From Thunnus maccoyii (lineage: Eukaryota; Chordata; Actinopteri; Scombriformes; Scombridae): DNA of 64,000 nucleotides. The position numbers and the translations under genes are program-made. Position 1 is the first letter of the stretch. Every line of letters starts with the position of its first letter. The DNA lies in contig NC_056551.1 in the NCBI RefSeq assembly GCF_910596095.1, positions 13,595,501-13,659,500 of the forward strand. Reading direction: 5' to 3'. Below are positions 34,851-55,330 of the stretch, piece after piece. Under the pieces are notes generated by a model. It saw nothing but the letters and a program-made list of their open reading frames with translations. It was not told the DNA's origin and did no database searches.

Positions 34851-37800
34851 GCAGTGCCTCTGCAGGCAGGATCACGTTTTCTAGTTGCCAGAGAAAATAT
34901 TTCAGCCAATGAGAAACATTAACAATGCTCCCCACCCCCCACCCCACCCCCGACTAAACACACATATGCATACACACGCACACGCACATGCATACACAAA
35001 TATGCACACATCCTTCCGAAACATAAAAGATTTGCACCCAGAGCCATGAATAATACTTAACACACACACACACACACATACCAGCCAGGCACACAGGAAA
35101 TACAGGAAGCTGGTGCAAATAGATCTAATCTACAGAGTGCGGCACAGCTCGGAAGGGAAAACAAAGCATAAATTCACAAATTAGTTTTCTATCAGGCTGC
35201 TGACTGGAGGCTTCAGGAAAACAGATCCCTCATATTCAACACTGACCACATCTCATTCATGTTTGCAGAAATGGATTCCTCACAAACCGAGCCTCAAGGA
35301 GAAAATGTTTATAACACAGCAGCGAGGTGCAAAATTTTACACTGTTGAGTTTTTATAAATTCACCCAGAAACTTGAAGGAAGCATCCTAAGCTCCTGCCA
35401 CAGATCTGCACATGCAGTGATGTTGCATAACGAGGATTTTAATAAGTTTTGTATCTGCTCAAGCTTTCATGCTGACCAATATAAATAATCCTCAGATCCA
35501 CGCAAAAAAAAGCAGTGATTTTGTATTTCAATCAATGTAAGAGGGTTACGCTTACATAATGTGAGCATCAAATGCATCATGTAATGAGATGCATTAGAGC
35601 AATAAGTCACTGAGTATAACAGAAAATCTGAACACCAAATAGCTCTTGTTAAAAGGAGTTTTAGCACTGAGTATATTGCATGTATTAGTTCCATATACTT
35701 GATCTTCTGTAGATCTTCAGACTTCTGAGAAGTAAGAAGTTTGAGAAAGAGCTGTGGTCAACACATCATTGCTGCAATAAAAGTTACTCAAACTCAGACT
35801 ATGTCGTGTGCACTTTTGCAACTTTGGTGTGAAACTGGAAGTACATGTCACATTCAATGTCAAGCCCCTGAAAATGTGGCTTCAAATCTTAAAGATTATC
35901 TTCAAAGAATTAAATATTCATGAATGTTTGTAACAATGAATTATATAGAAGGCATTACAGTAATGTGATCACTTTTTTCCAGGAAAAAGTAGTGTGAGGG
36001 CTTACAATTTATGATTCTGTTTATGGGTTGAGCTTGTTTGCTGTCTTGATGGAGGGCTGATGTCAGTTTAATCTCTGTGCCTTCAGTGGACAGACTGGTC
36101 CCTGATGTGTTATCTTTGCACAGCAGCTGGAAATGTGCGGAAAACAATAGTCTTTGCAAGAGGAGAAATACGCCTGCCAGTAACTCCAAAGTCATTTTAT
36201 TTCAATGCTGTGTGTTCTTAGCTGCCCTGCTAACATTAGCTAATGGTTAACCTGCCAGTTAGTAAATACATCCCAACTGTAGACTGGCTGCTTTTAAACC
36301 ACAATGTCTCCTTAAACCACAATGTTTCTCATCTTTTAAATACAGATGTTGCGTGTGGTTTTGGAGTTGTTAAAAGACACCTTTGATGGAGCTGATGGCT
36401 GATGGTTTGAGGGACAGAGGTCTGGCAATGTTAGCAAAATGTAGAAAAATTCTTATTGGTGCACCGGTGCATGACATCATATTTTTCTAACTGAGTCCTG
36501 CCAGCGAGAAGAGCACAAACACAAATACAGAAATCTTTCATGTGAGTTAACCAAACCTGATTGAACTTTGATGGAAAGTTATGCGTTCGTACTTACAGTT
36601 AGAGGCTGACTGAGAGGCCCTTTAATTAGCTTTTTAACTCTAGCTTCAAGTCCTAAATGTACAACTTTATTACAAATTAAAAATGAGTTGTACTCAATAG
36701 CAATGTTTTGATTTTTTAATAAAACTTACTAGATGATTGTAGCTCAAAAATGTATCTCCAATAAAATAAACAAAAACAACGCCCTTAGCATGATTGGATA
36801 CGTCCTGGGTGTGTCCAGTGATTACATCTTGTTCTTTTTCAGCTAGCTAACATTAACAAATGAAACACCGGTCACCAGCCAAATGGTGGTAGCATTTAAT
36901 CTGTTCATAGATAGTAATGTAGCTTGTAGGCTATCAAAGACAAATAAAAGCTAATCCGCTTAATACAATATATCAGCACAGAAGAAGCATTCAGCATCCA
37001 GCTGCATCCAGTCTTGCTGCGAATCATTGATCTGAACTAGACTTTGGATTTTCTCTATGTGAAATTCTAGCTCCTAGAAATCCTACAAGTATAAGTCACT
37101 CATAAAAATACTGGTGTACAACCTGTGGAAAAGCACTTTTTTCACAGTGTGAGAGACATAAAAAGCACTTTCAGCAGGGCAGAGCGTCTGTTTAAAAATA
37201 GACCAAGAACTAGAATGCTGTTATTATAAACTTTCTGCAAATGTCAAGAGACCAAAACATTATATACATGTGTGCAGGCGAGCTTTATGACCAAGTGCAC
37301 TCAACTGGCCATAAACTGAGGTTTAAGGCGAAGTCAAGGTCCTTGGAGTGAGCATGTTGTTTTCTCTTATAAGAATTTTTCCACTGCTGTCTTTAGAGTT
37401 GAAGTGCAGTTCAGTTGTAGCTATAAGAGATTGAAGACATACAGTATGTAATTGTAGCTTCTAGGACAATAAGACTTGTCACATGAAAAGAGTGCCAGAC
37501 ATGCCCTAAGGCAGACTTCATTCAACAAGGTCTAATTTCTACTTTACATTCTTCCATAAGCCTATTGTCAGACGATGGGCAGACTGAGGAGGAAGGGAAA
37601 TATTTTGTCGTTTAAGAAAACATTTAGGTATACTTGGTATTTTGGCACGGTATTTTTTAACATGTGTAAAATCCCTCTTGCAAGGCAAAACCAAGACCAA
37701 AACATGCAATAACGTGTGTGTATTAATTTGATTTTGGGGGACCATGACAAAAGCATAGATCTACAGGTGGAATATTTTAAAGTACGAGGAATATCAAAAA

Positions 37801-38025
37801 TGACACTATCACTGATGGCAATAGTACTACATGCTGATACTCCCCACCCCCACACACCTGACCTGGGGCAACATATGAATGGGCTAAACTAACATTAAGT
37901 GTGGTTATTTTCACAAGGATATCTACATTTTAAAAAAGTGCATATCATCTGAGTAATTTGAAAAGTACTATAATCACATAGAAATTATGTGTATAAGATT
38001 ATTTTTAAAAAGTCATCTTTTTTGT
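34850..38025. other. Intergenic AT-rich DNA
   Basis: A (CA)n tract at about 35059-35080, otherwise no gene or clear repeat. Short open frames lack motifs. Confidence 0.5.
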
Positions 38026-38026
38026 A

Positions 38027-38300
38027 AAGGTGCAATATACGACATTCAGCCCCACTAGATGTCAGCAAACAACTATTTGCTATGTAAAGATATAGTGGAG
38101 TAATGGCGTCCTGAGCAGTGAATGAAGTCACACTCTTGTGTGTGTTGTAATCTGAACCTTTCTAATCTTTGTTTTGGAAGCCAGTCCAGCCACGCGTGGG
38201 TGTTAGTGCATGTGAATGTGCATGTTAGTGGATGTGAGTCCCTCCCTGTTCTCCCCACGTCTGTCTTAATATACTGTGTAAAAAAATAATTGTATGACAT
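38027..38300. repeat. Teleost dispersed repeat
   Basis: Recognised from the words AAAGGTGCAATATACGACAT, AATGGCGTCCTGAGCAGTG, TGAACCTTTCTAATCTTTG and GTGAGTCCCTCCCTGTTCTC in that order, a common fish interspersed element. Confidence 0.65.
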
Positions 38301-38494
38301 TTTTTTCAGGATTTAAATGTTGCTTGTGTTGAATTTTTTGAAAGTGATGTTTTATTCAGACAACAATGCACAATTTCACTTCCAGTATTATTTCATCACT
38401 GCTTATAGGGGTTCTCACAGTTTTACATACCCATGTATAGTTTCATGAAATCTAGTCCTGCCACAAGCCTTTGTAAACTTAGTATGTTGCATAT

Positions 38495-39115
38495 TTAAAC
38501 GCACAATATGTAATTTCTGCCACTAGGGGTCTCTCAATCAAAACAATAACAAAAGATGTAGTGTGATGATGGTGTGAAGTAATGTGGGATCATGGGAGTT
38601 GCTGTCTTCAGTGTTAAACAACCAACTTCTCTAGGATAGGATTACCTCAGTGTTCACCATTCAGGATGTTTTTTACCGGGAGCCAAATTATCCGCAGAGG
38701 TCTCCTCCTCTCCAAAACAAACAGATTTGGTGATTAAAACCTGTAAAAACACTGAATAAAGCAATTTCACATTAAAAATCAGTGTTTCTCCGACGCTGTT
38801 CGGTGGACACAGTATGTCTGGTAGGGGCTGTGAGCTGAGCTGCTGCTAATGTTTGCTCAGCTTGTTTCTCTGATAACTTAAGATCTAGACGTTCAGCAGG
38901 TTTTTACCATGAGTCGAATTACCTGCAGAGGTCTCTTCCTCTTCAAAACAAACGTACACCAGGAAAAAACTGTAAAAACAGTGAGTAAAGCAGTTTCACA
39001 TTAAAAATCAGTGTGTCTCCGATGCTGTTTTGCGGAAAGAGGACGTCCAGGAAGGGTTGCTAGCCGAGCTGCTGCTAACTTGCTTGTTTCTCTGATAACT
39101 TAAGATCCAGACATC
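38495..39115. repeat. Dispersed repeat with internal tandem duplication
   Basis: Begins CGCACAATATGTAATTTCTG near 38500. Inside it a unit of about 220 bp occurs twice in direct orientation: copy A about 38670-38890 and copy B about 38900-39112. Both contain GCAGAGGTCTC, TTCACATTAAAAATCAGTGT and TGATAACTTAAGATC, at an offset of about 230 bp. Many substitutions separate the copies, so the duplication is not recent. Confidence 0.75.
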
Positions 39116-39316
39116 TAATGACTTAAATCCTTAATCCAGTTCAAAGATATAGTTAAAAATGACCAAGATCTAAAAAGTTTATCAAAAAAAATGTGGCTTA
39201 AAACTGAATAAAAGTCAATATATGACAGTATGCATATGCGTATACTCTGGTAGAGGCCATTGTAGTGGACAACCACAATGTCAACACATGCATCATCATC
39301 ATCATTTTTCAGATTC

Positions 39317-39385
39317 AGATATTTAGGGTTGCATCTCACCAAAACCATTCAAAAAATGGTATTGGTGATGCAACCCTAAAAATCT
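39317..39385. repeat. Compact imperfect hairpin
   Basis: Left arm 39317-39349 and right arm 39355-39385 are inverted copies (core TTAGGGTTGCATC against GATGCAACCCTAA) separated by a loop of about 5 nt. It may be a miniature palindromic transposon or a structured RNA. Confidence 0.8.
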
Positions 39386-39399
39386 AAAAAGAGGTGTAG

Positions 39400-41120
39400 A
39401 TTAAACATGACAAATAGTGTTATCACATGTATGTCATTTTACTCTTATCCCCAATTTTAAAAGGACATTTTGTTGACACGTTTGTCTGTCTTAATGGTTC
39501 TTTATTGTATTTTACCTCTTCATCGAGATATTTTGAAAGACGTTACATGTTGAAAATTATTACATCCACTGTGGCCACTGTGGCGTGAGACAGCTCAACC
39601 TCTTCCTCAAAAAGACTCCACAGTTAAAAGCCAACCCAACACCACAAGCTTACAAAGAACATTAAGTACATGTGAAAAGGACCTAAAACTTCTTCATCAT
39701 ATAAAATTACTTTATCATTATTAAAAATGCCATCAAAACTTTCATTTTATTCAAGCTCCTCTTCTTCCAACAATGACTCACTGTCATACTAGAATACATC
39801 ACAATCACCAATTTTCAAGGAATTCAAAACATGTCTGGTTTCATTATTCCTCAGAATGAGTAAGGTGGCTGACAGATGGTGTTTGGCATGCAGCACTAAA
39901 ACAAAAATGTCTCATCTGACTGTTGAGAGTGAGACAAGCCTCCGTGACGGTTGACCTTTGAATGTTACCTTACTCACCACGCAGGCCAGCACAATATCAG
40001 CACCAGACAAGAGATATAAGGTAATATGCAGCTGGTGGAGAATAACTGAGTCAGGGATAAAAGAGATAAAACTGCAGGGAACAAAGGAAGGAAGTCCAAG
40101 GCAGAAATCATAAATCATTCAACAGTAGTGCATATATTCAAGGCTTACATTAGTGCTGTTCACTTACGTACATTAACCACAGAAGAGCAAGATAATGCAT
40201 CATAATGGGAATGACTCACAGGTCTCACACAGTATATTAAAAAGTGATCATGTTTGTTTGTTATTCAGCGTTTATTTACGAAGTCAATAAAAGATAGCAC
40301 AATATACAGTAAGAGCTGATTTTACCAGAAATTTAATGTGTGATTAAATAAACATCAAACCAGTATCCAATATTTTTAGCAAAGAACAACAGTGACCCAC
40401 TAGAGGGAAGTAAAGAGAGTCAGATGGTGCTTTATGCAATTCACAGCCCTTCTTTCCTGAGATGCTTTTATTCATTAACACCTAAAACAACATACAGTAA
40501 GCTGCACAGATTTAAGATATGATAGCAGTCATGGACTTTGAGCACACACAATATGAAAAATGAGGTTTAGGTTGAATGAGGTAGCACATACCGTAATTAT
40601 CTTCTATCTTCTCACATATCTATTATGTGTTACAGGTAATTTACTGGTATTTGTTTATCCCTTGATCTCTCTTTTCTCATGTTTTTAGGCTCTAAAACAC
40701 ATAGCCAACCTTGTCCTTTCTCATTACACTTACACTCATAAAAGCAACAATACAGACAAGGAAGAAACTCATGCTTAACACTGGAAGACCTACAAATGTG
40801 AAGGGTTCAGAACAATGTGTACAGATGTGTGAATATTTATGTACAATGAATGTGTACTGTGTTAATATATTACAATACAGCTTACTGTGTTACTTCAGGG
40901 AAAAAGAACAGAAATGAAAATGATAGAAAATTACATCCCACAAACACTCTCGTAAGAGTCTTGTGTAAAGTAATGAAATATATTGGGAGTTTTAGATAGA
41001 CTTTATAAAAATATAATTTTACAGCATGACCTGGAGGAGTTCAGTAGCCACACACAACATATATACAATAATAGTTTTTACAGGTTGCTAAATTTTATAC
41101 AAATTTCCCTGAAATTTTCT
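39400..41120. other. 3' flank of slc5a1, AT-rich
   Basis: No gene seen. Minus-strand AATAAA hexamers at 40467-40472 and 40271-40276 could serve slc5a1 with a long 3' UTR; a nearer canonical signal was not found. Confidence 0.4.
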
Positions 41121-41121
41121 G

Positions 41122-41712
41122 AGTAACTTGCAGGTATTTAACTGTTAACTTTTAGGACATTTTAGTGAGAGGGTTATGCAATTTGTTACAAATTATAAGA
41201 AAACACAGAAAAAAGTGAGTAACCACTCATTGCATTTGGGTTAATGTGTAGTTGTTAATTTGCAAAAAAAAAAATCTTAATAAATTAGACTCTTTCTTTA
41301 ACTGACAGATAATATATAGTTTTCAGTGTGTAGTTTTGTGTGTCAAACACTATACTAGCATATTAGTAGCTGCTGTGTAACTGTTAATTCTTAGGATATT
41401 TTTTTGAAAGAGTTGTGTATTTGGTAGTATACAGGAAATGTGCTCATTTTAGAGTTTTTTTAAGAAACAACCCAATTTGCTAGTATGTAGTTTGACACAC
41501 AAAACTACACACTGAAAACTCAGTATTTTCTGTCAGTTAAAGAGTCTAACTTATTAAGATTTTTAAGCAAATGAATAATTATGTATGAACCCAAATAAAA
41601 TGAACTTACCAACTAAACCAACTTAACACTTTCATCTGTTTTTTCTTTCAAAATATTCCAGAAAAAACACCCTCTCTGTAAAAATCTCTGTTAAATACCT
41701 GCAAATTACTTA
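41122..41712. mobile_element. Fold-back element with long inverted and direct repeats
   Basis: The outer ends AGTAACTTGCAGGTATTTAA (41122-41141) and its near-exact reverse complement (about 41692-41711) enclose a second long inverted pair, 41234-41347 against 41491-41595. A direct repeat adds to this: the TAACTGTTAA-type block near 41139-41185 recurs near 41376-41420. No ORF. Best read as a non-autonomous fold-back or MITE element rebuilt by internal duplication and inversion. Confidence 0.75.
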
Positions 41713-41909
41713 ATTTACAGGATATTAGAATAAAAGGGACATGTCAAATAAAGCGTTACTTAATGACACAGAGTAGGAGGATATACATGTGCATTATCTT
41801 ATTATAGAGGGTTGTGGGCTACAGTTCTTTGGTCATAAATTACATTCGTATAAAGTGCTGTCACTTAAATATAAATTATCCCAGAGCAATTGGAGTCAGT
41901 CAGTATTCT

Positions 41910-49831
<7,922 letters not shown>

Positions 49832-49970
49832 TTTGCTGAGAGGGTGACCAGAGAACAGGAGTGTTGGTGAAATCGCTCCTTTTTGACTGACGCACCTGTC
49901 AAAGACACTTAATGTACCTTTGGTCCTGCAGGCAGGTGGAGGTGGGTTTATGTGAGAGTGGGAAAGATGG

Positions 49971-49982
49971 GGAGCAGAGAGA

Positions 49983-50034
<52 letters not shown>

Positions 50035-50041
50035 GAGAGAG

Positions 50042-50088
<47 letters not shown>

Positions 50089-50093
50089 GAAAC
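49971..50093. repeat. GA/CT microsatellite in slc5a1 5' flank
   Basis: About 120 bp of nearly pure GA repeat on the plus strand, that is CT on the coding strand, with a few GACA and GATA interruptions. It begins about 140 bp upstream of the slc5a1 start codon, in the presumed 5' UTR or core promoter. Confidence 0.95.
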
Positions 50094-50242
50094 AAAGGGG
50101 TGTGTTCATCTAACAAATATTGTGAGTGTATTGTGTGTGTAGATATTGTGTTTGATTGAAAATGTACTGTAAATGGTTGATTCATGAATATGGATTTGAA
50201 AATGAATGTGCTAAAATGTTTAACCTTTCAGCAAATAATGTT

Positions 50243-50255
50243 GTTAATGATCAAC
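50243..50255. promoter_or_regulatory. Near-consensus HNF1 site upstream of slc5a1
   Basis: GTTAATGATCAAC differs from the palindromic HNF1 consensus GTTAATNATTAAC at one position. It lies about 410 bp upstream of the start codon. HNF1 factors are established activators of mammalian SGLT1 in gut and kidney. The match is direct; use of the site is inferred. Confidence 0.5.
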
Positions 50256-50259
50256 CAAC

Positions 50260-53200
50260 AAGGAAATATGTTGAGCAAAGAAACAGAGGAGTTCTCGTAA
50301 AACAAAGGACCTGACCTACAGATAAACTCCATCAGCAGTGCAAATCAGTTCACTACAATTCAACTCCAACACTTACAATCAAGTTATAAACAATTTCAGT
50401 AAATTAGAAAAGTTTCATCAAACAGCAATTAAGAAATTAAGATATTTCACAACTGAATAGCTGCCTCCTTGTAGAAGATCGTGTTACCATGAAACCTCTG
50501 TTACATAGTCCCCAATTGCCCTCTCACTGCCCTCTCGCACTGACTTTGACACCTCTGTCAATGAGTAAAATGGCAATATGCACGGTTGTTGATAACAAAT
50601 CCGACTGATATTTGGAGCATCAGACGAAATGATGTTAACAACATAGCAGAGTAATCAAGGAAATACTGAATCATAAATATAAATAGATTACTAATTTTAA
50701 AATATTAAGTTCTGCCAACAAGGAAATATTTTCTCATTCACTGGAAGTCTATGTCAAACAAAAAAGCCCCGAAATCACCCCACTCACAACAACAACTTAA
50801 CTCTTTATCCTCATAACACTCAACTGTTTATCTGTGTATTAATTATTAATCAAAGGCCAGTATTTTGGGAAGGGTGCAACAGAATCACTTGCCATAATGA
50901 TGATTCATGTTAAACCACCTCCAAAGAAAGGCATGTATGATTCCTGGAGAAAAAAAAATAAAACAATAAATACCATACAGGTATAAAGGAAGCAGCAGCC
51001 ACTAGGTGTCTCTATAGGACAGTGAAACTAATCTGAAATAAGGCGACTTAAAGCTTGTAAATAAGGTAAAGATATTTAAGGGTACAAATCTCACTCAAAA
51101 AGTGAGTCAAAAAGCCCATTCACACAGGTATCTTCACTTTTGCCTGATTAGGCCTCTTCTCAAGACTGTGTGGGTGTCAACGGACTGTACGTGACTGACA
51201 GCTCTCTCTCACTCTCCTGATTGTTTTGCTGCAGCTGTTTGGGTGGGACAATTTATAATGTTACCATTTTTATGACTTCCATGTGACATCATAAAATTCC
51301 TAGCATCGCTGCACCCAACCTTGACTAAAGGTCTAATTAGCAAGAGGAATTAAAAACACCTGTGTGGGTGTTCAAAGGCCTTTAATAATATATTTGCTCT
51401 GCAAGAAAATACCAGTGAAACATGATGTGTGTACTGTCTGCACGGACATGCATTTAACAGGTGTTGGCATTGGGAAATTAACATAAAATTGTTTATTAAA
51501 AGTCTTGTTATAAACAGCAACTATTGAACAGAAATATTAAATTTTCACTGGTTCAATAAAGAAAATGAACACTTTTCATGATATGAGAGTGATAATTAGT
51601 ATTTTACTCTTTGTTTCATTTGGTCATATGGAGGGTTTATAGGTTGTGTGGTAGTTAATGTAATGATAGACAGGGCAAACGTCCACTGAGCAGGACCACA
51701 CCTGTAACACACTGCACAGTTACAGGTTGGAGATTAAACACCCAAAAACACCCATTGAGATTTTAATTGAGCCATATCTGTACACACAAGCTAAACAATA
51801 CATCTTAGAAATGTGAAATATCCAAATCATGAAACAAAGTAGTCGTGAGCGCATCCACAAAACCTCAGTGGGACAGGTGATGGATACAAAAAACAATTAA
51901 ACTAGATACAAGGAGTAGCATCACACTGAGCCAGAGCCCTCATTACTTTATTTAGACATCCTAATCATAACCTGCTGTAATTAAGAATGCAATTTAGTAA
52001 TTAACCAATGTGTTAATAGCCTTGAGTAAACATCAGCCAAAAAATACTGCTATCTAATTTGCATTAAATTAACAGTGATTTGTTTATTGAAGGCTGTTGT
52101 ATTGAATTCCATTAAGTGTATCTTATAAACTCACTTAAGCCTTACTGAGCCCACTGTTGTAAGCCCAGAATCCAATTTACTTTCAACATTTGCGTCATTC
52201 CTCACCACCTATGTCCCAGTGTTACCAGACCGCTTCGACCCAGTGAGTTGGCTGCTTGCAGCTTTATTTATCATTATAATGCTGACACCGGTGTCCAAGG
52301 TTATAGTGCTCTGTCACGGCCAGAAGCTGTGAGGAAGGAGGAAAGGAGAAACTAGAGAGAGAGAAATGAAAATGTGTTTGCTTTTGTTAATGAACTTGCA
52401 TTAAGGAAATTAATTGGATACATGATAGTTATACTGTATGGTAGAAATATAAAACCAACCAATAACTGGATTGCACAAAAATGCCATCTCAAGCATTATC
52501 CCCAAATCAGAAAGAAAAAATGTAGATGCAACATAATTTGTTTATTCCCCAGGGGAGGAAATTAAACGCACTTATGGTTTCACATTTATTCAGAAATCAG
52601 CCTCAAGAAGAAGTAAGGAAAAAGGTGAGAAGGTATAATACTTGGGTAAACATTGTTATTTGTGTTCACATCAAGCATGTCAAACCATTACAGTGACAGA
52701 GCAACTACCACCACAGCATTCTACCTAAATGCCTGGATGGTGAGGAGAGGGAGCAATATAAAGGAGTGATGGGATGGGAGAGTTATCAGACTGGTACTGT
52801 TACAAATGGCTGCTTAAAATCTCTAAATGGGGACAATCAATATTCACTTGAATGAGAATCAATCACTGGAATGAGGCCAGTGCTCTGCGTTGATTAAGGC
52901 TCAGTCACACTCGTTGATTTCAGCCCTGATTTTAAACCCAAGAGGAGACTCTGGCCTTCTAATAGCTCCTGACAGGTCCAGATTTTTTCTGATGTTTTTT
53001 GATTTTGCGTGTCCCAGTTTACTTCTGTGTTCACCAAAACTGGAATCTGAGTATAATAATCCTGGCAAGAGCTGGTTGGTGTTTAAAACACAAACACAGA
53101 GTCGATCACATCCCAGGGTAGCAAGACCACAAACAAACACTGACTGATTAGTGCAAGGCATCGATCTCTTACAGGACTTCAGTGCCTATACAGTAGTAGT

Positions 53201-53610
53201 CTACATAAAAATGTGTGAATATATTGCAGTTGTCTTTGGCAAACAGAGCAGCGATTGAGGCTCCTGTGGTCAACACAGAAACAGTTGTGTCTTATGAGCT
53301 TCTCCCTGTGTCTACATATCTGTATGATTCAGGAAGTTCTGGCAGAGGGGCCCATGGACTGAATCAGCTAAACATGCCTGCAGGCCTGGCCTTCAAGGCA
53401 GACCTATAGACAGTATTTATCTCATGACTTCAGCACCAGTAGTGAGTGCTACACATTGTGCTTTGGTTTTATTATAACAGCAGCCTATTCAGAGTAAAAG
53501 CCAACAAACTGAGATGATTCTTTTCACAATGTCTAAGTTTGCTTATTTGTCTGTTTTATCTCCCAGTATGTAACTTGTGAATGCAGTCATGTGCATTCAG
53601 CTCTCAAATT
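50260..53610. other. Intergenic region upstream of slc5a1
   Basis: No supported exon. The stretch 51925-52100 is dense in homeodomain/POU-like words (TAATTAAC, ATTTGCATTAAATTAA, CTGTAATTAAG). About 52890-53150 has balanced composition with overlapping meaningless frames. Either could be a regulatory element, without proof. Confidence 0.4.
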
Positions 53611-53614
53611 TTGA

Positions 53615-53616
53615 AC

Positions 53617-53687
<71 letters not shown>
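53615..53687. repeat. Long CA microsatellite
   Basis: (CA)n of about 36 units with one GC interruption near the left end, the longest dinucleotide tract in the window. Confidence 0.97.
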
Positions 53688-53688
<1 letters not shown>

Positions 53689-54676
53689 TGGTAATTTAAA
53701 CAAGACATTCCATATTTGATTTGGTCGCACACCTATCAAAGAATCAATGGAGCTGTATTTGCTGAGTGCTGAAATTGTTCAAATGAGAATGTGGTTAAAT
53801 TGTATTAGCATGTACAATAATGGACCCCTGTTTAGCATAGAAATATCAGAAAGTGCAGTAAAAACACACTGTAAAACAGCTAAAACAAGGGGAAAAAAAA
53901 CTTGTACTTTGGTTATTTTACAGCAAATGAACAGGTTTCAAATTTACATTAATCTTGATGTTGGTGACCCCTCTGGTGATAAGCTGTCACTGTTCTGGTG
54001 GTGAGCACCTAGTGCATGCACTTGTTACAACATATTACAATAACAAATTTCAATCAATCATTGGTATACAACTAATAAATGATAACAAAACATAATATAC
54101 CCAGTGACTTTCTCTCTTTGGAAAGGGCATCTATAGAGGGCAACAAGTACATTTAGTGCATTTAGTTGCTAAATGCATAAACATACTTTCAACCTTATTT
54201 TTAAACATATTTTTGTAAAACTATGTCATAATGTTATTGGTTTGTTGCATTACTTTGTGTTTTGACTGTGTATCCAGTTAAGACAATAAATAATCATGTT
54301 TGGGTTGTTGAACTGATTTTTTTGGTTGCACATGTGCATGAGTGACAACTGCTTTTATTAATCATATGGTTATTTACACAATAATACTTAAACTAGGTAA
54401 CTAGGTATTAAATAAAATATTTAATTCCTTAGTGGCTCATATGCATACAGTATCTGGATGAATCAAAAGGATAAGAAGAGCCTGGCTTAACAAAAACTAG
54501 AGATAAGTCTTTTAAATCACATCCTGATTTGAGAAGGCTCACTTTCAAAGTAGCAAATATGTATCAATAGATTGACTAAATTATTGGATTTATCTACTGT
54601 GTGACCAACTAATAGTAGAGAGTAGAGTTCACTTGTAGGTCAGCATAACTCATGTACAGTAGTTCAAGAGTTGTAA

Positions 54677-54960
54677 TCACAACACAATGTCTGGGCACAG
54701 CTCCATGTCCAGTAACAGAGGGGCATTGTAACCGCAAGTCATGACAAAGACTGAAGGGTTTTCACCCAGGGAGCTGTTGATGTCATACAGGGTAGTTGAC
54801 ACGGGTGAAGGGAGCGCTTCAGGGTGATCAGCTGGAAATTGCACATGGGCCATGCAGCAGTCATTAGAGGTGAAGCCCCCCTGTACGTCAAAACCATAAT
54901 ACGATGCCCCCCTTCCTCTGATCACACTGGGGTTCACGTGAGCAGAACTGTGGGAGCTGG
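54677..54960 (-). other. Unrecognised ORF, possible terminal exon
   Basis: An open minus-strand frame of about 90 codons preceded by an AG that could be an acceptor (near 54951) and ending in TGA. It is C/T-biased at third positions, unlike the AT-rich neighbourhood, and its protein (with ASYYGFDVQGGFTSNDC and VMTCGYNAPLLLDMELC) is not low-complexity. I do not recognise the family and see no convincing upstream exon. It may be the last exon of an unknown gene, a pseudogene, or chance. Confidence 0.25.
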
Positions 54961-55261
54961 GACTTAGCAGATGTCATTGTGTGTCTAATGCTCCTCTTCA
55001 GCCCCCATTGGTATGTGCTGGGACTCGGTCCTTCATCAACTAACAACTACTCTCCGTCAGCTGTGGCGGTAACAGAAAAGGGTGGAATCAACTCATTAAA
55101 GCGGCGATTTCCACTGAAGGGTGAGAAACTAAAGTGGAATAGACTTTTTCACAGCAGTCATTCTGACATATCAAACACAGGTGTGACTGCCAACATTGTT
55201 ATTAGCTGCATTTCACTGCAGTAATTGCTGAAGCAGAGATATCATTAATGTCATTTTGTTA

Positions 55262-55330
55262 GGTGTTAGTTCCACCTGTGCTTTTCCTGAAACAACAAGC
55301 CAAAATGTCTGCTGAGAAAAAGTCCTGTGA
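55262..55330. repeat. Dispersed repeat fragment
   Basis: GTTAGTTCCACCTGTGC followed by CCAAAATGTCTGCTGAGAAA matches 59031-59090 (GTTACACCTGTGC, CAAAATGTCTGCTGTAAAA). The same unit is familiar from other fish sequences. Confidence 0.6.

Noticed and set aside
34352-34922. Long overlapping Leu/Ser-rich open frames
   Set aside because: They are produced by the CT and CA simple repeats. All three forward frames are open with the same biased composition.
49832-50185. Upstream extension of the slc5a1 frame through serine/leucine repeats
   Set aside because: It is translation of the CT microsatellite. The ATG at 49831 gives an N-terminus of SGLT1-like length.
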